64,000 nucleotides of DNA, taken from Pseudomonas sp. SG20056 (GTDB lineage: Bacteria; Pseudomonadota; Gammaproteobacteria; Pseudomonadales; Pseudomonadaceae). Shown piece after piece: positions 58,685 to 64,000 of the stretch. The notes below the pieces were generated by a model that searched no databases, was not told the DNA's origin, and saw only the letters and a program-made list of their open reading frames with translations. The stretch covers positions 4,340,001 to 4,404,000 of the forward strand of contig NZ_CP134499.1 in assembly GCF_031764535.1 (NCBI RefSeq), written 5' to 3'. Every line of letters begins with the position of its first letter. Positions within the stretch are counted from its first letter, which is position 1. Made by a program: the position numbers and the translations under genes.

Positions 58685-59095
58685 GTGGAAGAAGTCATCG
58701 AACAGTTGCGCGAACTCAACGAGCCGGTGCCCGTCCCGCTGGAGTTGCCGGAAGAAGAAACCCTGGTAGAGATTCAGGAGCAGATCCTGATCCATCTGCC
58801 CTACGGCCTGCGCGAATTTCTCTTACAGGTCAGCGATGTGGTCTACGGCCGCCTGGAACCGGTAACCGCCAGCGACCCGCAATCGCATACCTACCTGCCG
58901 GAAGTCGCTGCCACCGCCTGGTCCCTGGGCGTGCCGCGCGAATTCGTGCCGCTGTGCGAAGACCACGGCAACTACTACGTGGTCGAAGAAGACGGCACCG
59001 TGCTGCTGTGGGAAGCGGAAACCGGCGAAATCAACGAAGACGAAACCTGGGAATCGGTCTGGCACTGGGTGCGTGACGTCTGGCTGGAAAGCTAA
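58685..59095 (+). CDS. SMI1/KNR4-like protein
   Basis: 136 residues starting at GTG 58685, with GAGG eight bases upstream. The fold pattern LREFLLQVSDVVYG, then AWSLGVPREFVPLCEDHGNYYVV and an acidic WEAETGEINEDETWESVWHW ending, matches the SMI1/KNR4 (SUKH) superfamily. Many SUKH proteins are immunity proteins in contact-dependent or polymorphic toxin systems, but this one has no toxin gene beside it and looks like a single-copy housekeeping member. Confidence 0.85.
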   Translation: MEEVIEQLRELNEPVPVPLELPEEETLVEIQEQILIHLPYGLREFLLQVSDVVYGRLEPVTASDPQSHTYLPEVAATAWSLGVPREFVPLCEDHGNYYVVEEDGTVLLWEAETGEINEDETWESVWHWVRDVWLES

Positions 59096-59115
59096 GCGTT
59101 TTTTACGGCCTTAGT

Positions 59116-59150
59116 GCGGCCCTGCGGCGCTATACACACCGCAGGGCCGC
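59116..59150. terminator. hairpin between SMI1-like and histidine kinase genes
   Basis: GCGGCCCTGCGG (59116-59127) pairs with CCGCAGGGCCGC (59139-59150) around 11 bases, between convergent genes. A short T-run follows on the plus strand. It probably ends transcripts from both sides. Confidence 0.6.
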
Positions 59151-59157
59151 AGTCGTT

Positions 59158-59850
59158 TCAAGGCAGATAAATCCTAAATACCCCACCACCCAGCGGTGCA
59201 CCGTTGGCCAGTTCGATATGCCCGCGCACGCCCTGGCGTTCGTGCAGCTCGGCGATACGGCCGGCGAAGTAGAGGCCCAGGCCGGTGCTGCCGGTGCTGT
59301 GCTTGAGGCCGAGGGCGTAGTTGGATTGCTGGCTGAGCATCTCCTGCGGGTAGCCCTGGCCGTCGTCGCAGATCGCCAGCACCAGCTTGCCGCCTTCCTC
59401 CCAGGCCCGAATCAGCAAGGCGCTGTGGGCGTAGCGGATGGAGTTGGTGATGATGTTGGCGACCACCGAGCCGAGTAGCTCTTCATCGAAGAAGCCCATC
59501 AGATCGAAACTTTCTACCTCGCAACGGGCACTGATCTGCCGGCTTTGCAGCACCTCGAAGTGCCGCGCCAGCTGCGCCTGCAGGAAATCCTCAACTTCGT
59601 GATAACCGGGGCGCATGGGCAGCTGGTTGACGCCGAGCTTATACAGGCCGAGCAGTTGCACGAGCATGCCGTTGAGGCGGGCAAACTCGTACTCGATCAC
59701 GCCCTGCTCGCTGGCCTGCTGCTGTTCCGGCGGCAGCTGCGCCTGCCACTGCGCATGGGCGCGGGTAAGCATGGCCAGGGAGTTTTTCATGTCGTGCACG
59801 GTGGAGGCGATCACCGTAGAGAAGTCCAGTCCGCCAGGGGAATCACTCAT
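59158..59850 (-). CDS. cytoplasmic histidine kinase without sensor domain
   Basis: 230 residues from ATG 59850, overlapping the partner's stop by four bases. The H-box is ASTVHDMKNSLAMLT (H19), and the ATPase part has NIITNSIRYAHS (N box), ICDDGQGYP (G1) and STGLGLYFAGRIAEL (G2). No membrane helix or sensor domain is present, so the input must come through its partner or another protein. It is translationally coupled to the REC-TPR gene and should phosphorylate it. Confidence 0.9.
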   Translation of the reverse strand: MSDSPGGLDFSTVIASTVHDMKNSLAMLTRAHAQWQAQLPPEQQQASEQGVIEYEFARLNGMLVQLLGLYKLGVNQLPMRPGYHEVEDFLQAQLARHFEVLQSRQISARCEVESFDLMGFFDEELLGSVVANIITNSIRYAHSALLIRAWEEGGKLVLAICDDGQGYPQEMLSQQSNYALGLKHSTGSTGLGLYFAGRIAELHERQGVRGHIELANGAPLGGGVFRIYLP

Positions 59851-61451
59851 TGGCCGGACGCCCGCCGCTGCAGTTGCAGGTAACGCGCATGCCGGGCATC
59901 CGTCTCGGGCATCTGGCTGACCATCTCCAGGCAACGCCGGCATTCGTCCAGCAGAGTCGCCGACATCTCGCCGCCGGCCGATTGCAACAGCGATTGCGCA
60001 GTGTTGAGGGCGATGCTGATGTTCTTCGGTTGCAGGGCAAAGGCCTGACGGAACAGCCTGAGCGCCTCGTCGAACTGCTTCTGCTGGTAGCAGCGTACCC
60101 CCTGGCGGTTGAGCTCCACGGCCTCTTTGCCGCCGGAGAGAATCTCGGCGTTGTCGGTCTGCCGAGCGACGCCTTGCATCACCTGCGGGTCGTCGCCGTA
60201 TACCTCGACACAGCTTTTCAGCAACGCATCACTGGCTGCCGTCTGGCCGAGCGCGCGCAGCTGGCTGGCGACGCTGAGGGCAGTATCGGCGGCAAACAGC
60301 TGCGGCAGCTTTTCCATCGCCGCAGCGGCTTCGGCGGCCAGTTGCGCAGCACGCTTGGGCTCGCCGGATTTATTCAAGCTGCTGGCCAGGGCCAGGCGAG
60401 AGCGCACCTGCACATTGGGGTCATGGGCATAGATTTTATCCAGCTCACCGAGGGCCTGGCTGACCTCGATCTGCAAGCGCTTGTCGAGCGAGCCATCGCC
60501 GGCCTGAGCGGTGATCGCCTGGGCCAAACCGAGGTAGTTTTCCGGGCTCTTGAATTTGGAGGTGCGACCCTGCTCCATGGCCTGCCGATAGGCCTTGCCG
60601 GCACTGTCGAAGTCCTGGTTATCCAGCGCCAGTTTACCCAGCTGCATCTGCCGGCGAATCGCCAACGGAGCCAGTTTGACTGCATCTTCCAGGGCTTGCT
60701 GAGCGCGTTGGCTCTCGCCCTGTGCCAGCAGCACGGCGGCCAGGCCGTCATACAGTGCCGGCATCATCGGAAACAGCTGCAAACCCTTCTCGTAGAGGCT
60801 CTGCGCGCGGCTCAGGTCGCCGCGTTTGTGCATCAGACCGGCCAGCGCCACCTGCGCCCAAGGCAACGGTCGCTCGGCCAATACACCATTGAGCAGCTGC
60901 TCCAGCTCATCCAGCCGGCCCAACTCGCGCAGCGCCGTGGCCTGGTAGCGCTGACACAGCGGCAGATAGCGTTTGTCCTGCTGGCTGAGGGTTTTGCAGG
61001 CATCCAGTACGGCGGCTGGGTCCTGTTTGTCGAGGCCTTGAAGAATGCCCTTGAGCGCAGTCTTGCGCTCCACCAGCTTGTCCAGGCGCTGATCGAGGCT
61101 GGCGCGGTTGAACGGCTTGGTCAGGTAGGCATCCGGCTCATGCTCAAGAGCGCTGAGGACCATGGCCTGGCTGCTTTCGGCGGTGACCATGACAAAGATG
61201 CACTGATGACTGATCAGCTTGCCGGCGATCAACTCTTCCAGCACCTGCTGGCCGTTCTTGCCGCCACCCAGGTTGTAGTCGTGCAGGATGATGTCGTAGC
61301 GCTTGTTGCGGCACATGCTCAGGGCTTCTTCGCCGCGGTCGGCGGTGTCCACATCCCGCGCGCCCATATCGCGCAGCATGGCCTTCAGCGAGCTGCGAAA
61401 GTCGGTGAAGTCATCGACGATCAGAATGCGTTTACTGCCGTAATCCAGCAT
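59847..61451 (-). CDS. response regulator with receiver and TPR repeats
   Basis: 534 residues. The receiver domain (1-125) has ILIVDDFTDFRSSL, phospho-acceptor D58 in ILHDYNLGGGKNGQ and the conserved Lys in YLTKPFNRASL. The remainder is built of tetratricopeptide-like repeats (about 190-510), with no DNA-binding domain. Output is therefore probably by protein-protein contact. It precedes the kinase gene in one operon. Confidence 0.92.
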   Translation of the reverse strand: MLDYGSKRILIVDDFTDFRSSLKAMLRDMGARDVDTADRGEEALSMCRNKRYDIILHDYNLGGGKNGQQVLEELIAGKLISHQCIFVMVTAESSQAMVLSALEHEPDAYLTKPFNRASLDQRLDKLVERKTALKGILQGLDKQDPAAVLDACKTLSQQDKRYLPLCQRYQATALRELGRLDELEQLLNGVLAERPLPWAQVALAGLMHKRGDLSRAQSLYEKGLQLFPMMPALYDGLAAVLLAQGESQRAQQALEDAVKLAPLAIRRQMQLGKLALDNQDFDSAGKAYRQAMEQGRTSKFKSPENYLGLAQAITAQAGDGSLDKRLQIEVSQALGELDKIYAHDPNVQVRSRLALASSLNKSGEPKRAAQLAAEAAAAMEKLPQLFAADTALSVASQLRALGQTAASDALLKSCVEVYGDDPQVMQGVARQTDNAEILSGGKEAVELNRQGVRCYQQKQFDEALRLFRQAFALQPKNISIALNTAQSLLQSAGGEMSATLLDECRRCLEMVSQMPETDARHARYLQLQRRASGQ

Positions 61452-61531
61452 TGAAGAGCCCTTGTACTGTCGTCTCAGAATCGCATCAGTGTAGTTGTCG
61501 GCTATCGCGCTGCCAGCGCTTCAGCATCCAG

Positions 61532-62185
61532 TCAACGCTGGCCCGGCTCAAGGTCGAGCAGGTTGAGCAGAAAGCGCGCGAAGTAAGTCAGGTCCTGCTC
61601 CATGGCCTGGCGCGCAGCCTTGGCATCACCGGCTTCGATGGCGGCAAAGGCTTCCTCGTGAAAGTCATTGAGGCGCAGCGACAGATCGGCACCGGTGAAC
61701 AATCGGTTGAAAAACGGCCCAACCTGCAACCACAACGACTCGATTGAGCGCAGCAACACCGGGTTGCCGCAGGCGCTGTAGAGGTGCAGGTGGAACTGGC
61801 TGTTAGCATCCAAATAGGCCTGCACCTGCCGCTGCTCGATGGCCTGATCCATGCGCGCCACGCATTCGCGCAACTCGGTCAGGTTGGCCGCAGTCAGGCG
61901 CGGGGTAGCCAGTTCTACAGCCAGACCTTCAAGGCCCAGACGCACCTGGAAAATGTCCTGGTAACGCTCGCGGGTCATCGGCGGCACGCGCACCGAGCGC
62001 TGTGGCTCGCCTTCCAGCGCACCCTCAGCGACCAGCCGCTGCAAGGCGCCGCGTACCGGCATCGGGCTGGTGCCCCACTCGGCAGCCAGATCACGGATTT
62101 TCAAGCGCTCACCGGGCTGAAAGCGCCCAGCCAGCAAACCTTCTCGAATACGTTGGTAGAGCTGATCCTGCAGGTTATCGGCCAT
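61532..62185 (-). CDS. GntR-family regulator, FadR/FCD type
   Basis: 217 residues. The winged HTH is near the start (LKIRDLAAEWGTSPMPVRGA and LQRLVAEGAL). The FCD ligand domain (about 75-210) has the metal-type His pattern in FHLHLYSACGN and ends in DLTYFARFLLNLLDL. It lies 123 bases downstream of the SDR gene on the same strand, and two TGTGATCACA palindromes lie just upstream of the SDR gene; it is the natural candidate to bind them. Confidence 0.9.
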   Translation of the reverse strand: MADNLQDQLYQRIREGLLAGRFQPGERLKIRDLAAEWGTSPMPVRGALQRLVAEGALEGEPQRSVRVPPMTRERYQDIFQVRLGLEGLAVELATPRLTAANLTELRECVARMDQAIEQRQVQAYLDANSQFHLHLYSACGNPVLLRSIESLWLQVGPFFNRLFTGADLSLRLNDFHEEAFAAIEAGDAKAARQAMEQDLTYFARFLLNLLDLEPGQR

Positions 62186-62308
62186 GGTTCAGCAGCATCC
62201 TTGTGCCGGCGGTGCAGGGAGTTGGGCAAGTGTCAGCGAGCAGTTGCGCATGGGTATTCCTTCTAACGAAGAGCGCCGCAATTGAGCGGCGGCATGAATT
62301 CTACTGGT

Positions 62309-63079
62309 TCACGGTGCCTTGTTTTCGATCAGGCAGTTCCCGCCATCCACCACCAGCACTTCACCGGTGATGTAACTGGCTTCCGGTGACGCAAGAAAGG
62401 CCACGGCGGCAGCCACTTCTTCGGGGCGGCCGGCACGGCGCATCGGCGTGTACTCAGCCGCATGGCGCTCCTCCTCGGTACTGGAGCCGGTGGCAATCCA
62501 GCCCGGCGCCACGCTGTTGACCGTGATGCCCTGCTTGGCCACTTCCAGCGCCAGGCCCATGGACAAACCGAGCATGCCAGCCTTGGCCGCGCTGTAAGCA
62601 GACTCACCGGGGTTGCTGCCACGGGTGCCGGTGGTCGAGCTGATATTGACGATGCGCCCGTAACCGCGCGCCCGCATGCCCGGCAGCACCGCGCGGGTAA
62701 GCAGAAACGCCGTGCCGAGGTTGCGCGCGATGGACAGATTCCAGGTGGCCAGGTCCATGTCCGCCAGTTCGGCGAAGGGCTCGGGGCTGCCTTGCATGGC
62801 CATACCGGCGTTGTTCACCAGAACGTCGATCTGCCCCCACTGCGCCTGCGCCCAGTCGAGCAATTCAGCGACCTGCCGCTCATCGGTCAGGTCAGCTGCG
62901 CGGCCACGTGCTTGAATACCTTCAGCGCACAACTCGGCGACCCGTTGCTCGACCCGCGCGCTGCTGGCAGTCAGCAATACCCGCGCGCCGGCACGACCCA
63001 GGCGGCGCGCAATGGCCAAGCCGATGCCCGAGCCACTGCCCGCACCGCTGATCAATGCAACGTGCTGTTGAAAGACCAT
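62309..63079 (-). CDS. short-chain dehydrogenase/reductase
   Basis: 256 residues from ATG 63079 (MVFQQHVALISGAGSGSGIG). SDR motifs: the cofactor loop SGAGSGSGIG, LVNNAGMAMQG, the catalytic Ser in VNISSTTGTRGS and the YxxxK pair in SAYSAAKAG, and the C-terminal GEVLVVDGGNCL. It is an NAD(P)-dependent oxidoreductase; the FabG-like layout does not fix the substrate. It diverges from the class III aminotransferase gene and both share the operator region. Confidence 0.92.
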   Translation of the reverse strand: MVFQQHVALISGAGSGSGIGLAIARRLGRAGARVLLTASSARVEQRVAELCAEGIQARGRAADLTDERQVAELLDWAQAQWGQIDVLVNNAGMAMQGSPEPFAELADMDLATWNLSIARNLGTAFLLTRAVLPGMRARGYGRIVNISSTTGTRGSNPGESAYSAAKAGMLGLSMGLALEVAKQGITVNSVAPGWIATGSSTEEERHAAEYTPMRRAGRPEEVAAAVAFLASPEASYITGEVLVVDGGNCLIENKAP

Positions 63080-63091
63080 TGCACAATATCC

Positions 63092-63101
63092 TGTGATCAC
63101 A
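63092..63101. promoter_or_regulatory. operator 1, palindrome TGTGATCACA
   Basis: A perfect 10-base palindrome at 63092-63101, inside a 13-base direct repeat CTGTGATCACAAA that recurs at 63154-63166. It lies 12 bases before the SDR start codon. Confidence 0.7.
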
Positions 63102-63154
63102 AATATGGCGATAATCTAGCAATAAAGCCTGATCAAACCAATGCTTGAGTTTTC

Positions 63155-63164
63155 TGTGATCACA
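63155..63164. promoter_or_regulatory. operator 2, palindrome TGTGATCACA
   Basis: Second identical copy, exactly 63 bases from the first (about six helical turns), 37 bases before the aminotransferase ATG. The spacing places both dimers on the same face of DNA. Confidence 0.7.
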
Positions 63165-63201
63165 AAATAGCATGTGCAGATATTCGAACGAGGTGTTCAA
63201 C

Positions 63202-64000
63202 ATGACTGCCAGTGGTATCAGCCCATCCGCCGTAGAAGCCTTCGCCCAGCGTGAGCGTGAGCGTTTTATCGCGCGCAACCCGAAATCCGTAGCCCTGGCC
63301 GAGCGCGCGCGCCACTCGCTGTACGGCGGCGTGCCGATGCACTGGATGGCCGACTGGTCGACCCCGGTGCCGCTGTTCGTCGAGCGGGCCAAGGGCGCGC
63401 GCTTCTATGACGTCGACGGCCATGAGTACATCGACTTCTGCCTGGGCGACACCGGCACCATGTTCGGCCACTCGCCGGATCCGATCGCCAAGGCCATTGC
63501 CGAACAAGGCAACAACGGCCTGACCACGATGCTGCCGGGCGAGGACGCGGTGGTCTGCGGCGAGCTGCTGGCCGCGCGCTTCGGCCTGCCGTTCTGGCAG
63601 GTCACCGCCACCGCCACCGACTCCAACCGCTATGTGCTGCGCTGGGCGCGGGCGATTACCGAGCGCAAGACCCTGCTGGTGTTCGACGGCTGCTACCACG
63701 GCACCGTGGATGATGTGATGGTGCGCTGCATCGACGGCGAAACCGTGCCGCGTTCCGGCCTGGTTGGCCAGGCTTACGACCTGACCCAGTACAGTCGCTC
63801 GATCCCGTTCAACGACGTGGCTGCGCTGGAAGCGGCGCTGGCTAAGGGCGACGTCTGCGCCCTGCTCTGCGAGCCGGCGATGACCAATATCGGCATGGTA
63901 CTGCCCGAGCCGGGCTTTATGCAGCAATGCCGCGAGCTGACGCGTAAATACGGCGCGCTGCTGATCATCGACGAGACCCACACCATCTCCACCGATATGG
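63202..64000 (+). CDS. class III (PLP-dependent) aminotransferase, N-terminal part
   Basis: Runs off the right edge; 266 codons are present from ATG 63202 (MTASGISPSAVEAFAQRERE). Class III signatures appear in order: VDGHEYIDFCLGDTGTMFGH (N-terminal cofactor loop), ATATDSNRYVLRWARAITER, VFDGCYHGTVDDVM and LLIIDETHTIS (the PLP-contacting Asp). It resembles glutamate-1-semialdehyde aminomutase-like and omega-amino-acid transaminases, but the end with the catalytic lysine is not in the window. It is divergent to the SDR gene under the operator pair. Confidence 0.9.
   Translation, partial: MTASGISPSAVEAFAQRERERFIARNPKSVALAERARHSLYGGVPMHWMADWSTPVPLFVERAKGARFYDVDGHEYIDFCLGDTGTMFGHSPDPIAKAIAEQGNNGLTTMLPGEDAVVCGELLAARFGLPFWQVTATATDSNRYVLRWARAITERKTLLVFDGCYHGTVDDVMVRCIDGETVPRSGLVGQAYDLTQYSRSIPFNDVAALEAALAKGDVCALLCEPAMTNIGMVLPEPGFMQQCRELTRKYGALLIIDETHTISTDM

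Noticed and set aside
58685..59095. SMI1/KNR4-like protein as part of a toxin-immunity locus
   Set aside because: No toxin-like gene, secretion signal or repeat cassettes adjoin; it lies among ordinary genes.
63092..63164. CRP/Vfr binding sites
   Set aside because: TGTGA...TCACA half-sites are adjacent with no 6-base spacer; the two identical copies next to a GntR gene fit a GntR operator better.

Overview
The window is chromosomal DNA of a high-GC gammaproteobacterium, almost certainly Pseudomonas sensu lato. The evidence is the GC-rich codon usage, the HSI-II-like order icmF-stp1-stk1-vgrG, the runs purE-purK, lysR-aspA, oadA-accC-lysR, rpiR/hexR-zwf and GGDEF/EAL-uvrD (as I recall, these also lie close together in P. 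aeruginosa; not checked here), a Pseudomonas-type REP pair, and a quasi-palindromic element of a kind common in pseudomonads. I see no tRNA, rRNA, CRISPR array, prophage or transposase gene. The first and last genes are cut by the window edges.

Layout. 1-11349: the end of a type VI secretion (T6SS) cluster: TssM/IcmF C-terminus, PP2C phosphatase, Ser/Thr kinase and VgrG. It is followed by an AT-richer cargo module: a small lipoprotein, a 1134-residue protein with two LytM/M23-like regions, an EF-hand pair and a lysozyme-like C-terminus, then two exported small proteins that may give immunity. 11417-23418: housekeeping and regulation (DUF3299-like protein, GlsB/YeaQ protein, solute-binding protein, purEK, AraC regulator, polyamine deacetylase and polyamine-binding protein, LysR/aspA, MocR regulator). 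23495-31563: PaiB-like protein, three GNAT acetyltransferases, XRE regulator, AGCS amino-acid symporter, a MITE-like repeat, asparaginase, lipoprotein and 8-oxoguanine deaminase. 31651-33948: an accessory islet with a small secreted protein, an unrecognised 353-residue protein and a regulator made of two LuxR helix-turn-helix domains. 34009-41779: small exported protein, glutaminase, SbtB/SbtA-like bicarbonate uptake pair, two-subunit pyruvate carboxylase with its divergent LysR regulator, and a lipoprotein. 42111-52196: secreted M14 carboxypeptidase, RpiR/HexR regulator and a divergent glucose-6-phosphate dehydrogenase with a clear operator, MFS permease, and a GGDEF/EAL protein. 52408-64000: uvrD, a REP pair, orphan TRAP binding lipoprotein, TetR, Tim44-like, VOC and SMI1/KNR4-like proteins, a sensorless histidine kinase with a REC-TPR partner, and a GntR/SDR/aminotransferase unit with two identical operators.

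How the genes fit together. Three themes stand out. First, T6SS delivery of a peptidoglycan-attacking cargo with nearby protectors. Second, nitrogen and C4 metabolism: asparaginase, glutaminase, aspartase, amino-acid symport and anaplerotic pyruvate carboxylase with a bicarbonate importer beside it. Third, local regulator-target pairs whose operators are visible (HexR box at 45642, LysR-type repeats at 40279-40317, TGTGATCACA pair at 63092 and 63155). All family assignments come from reading motifs; no database search was run.
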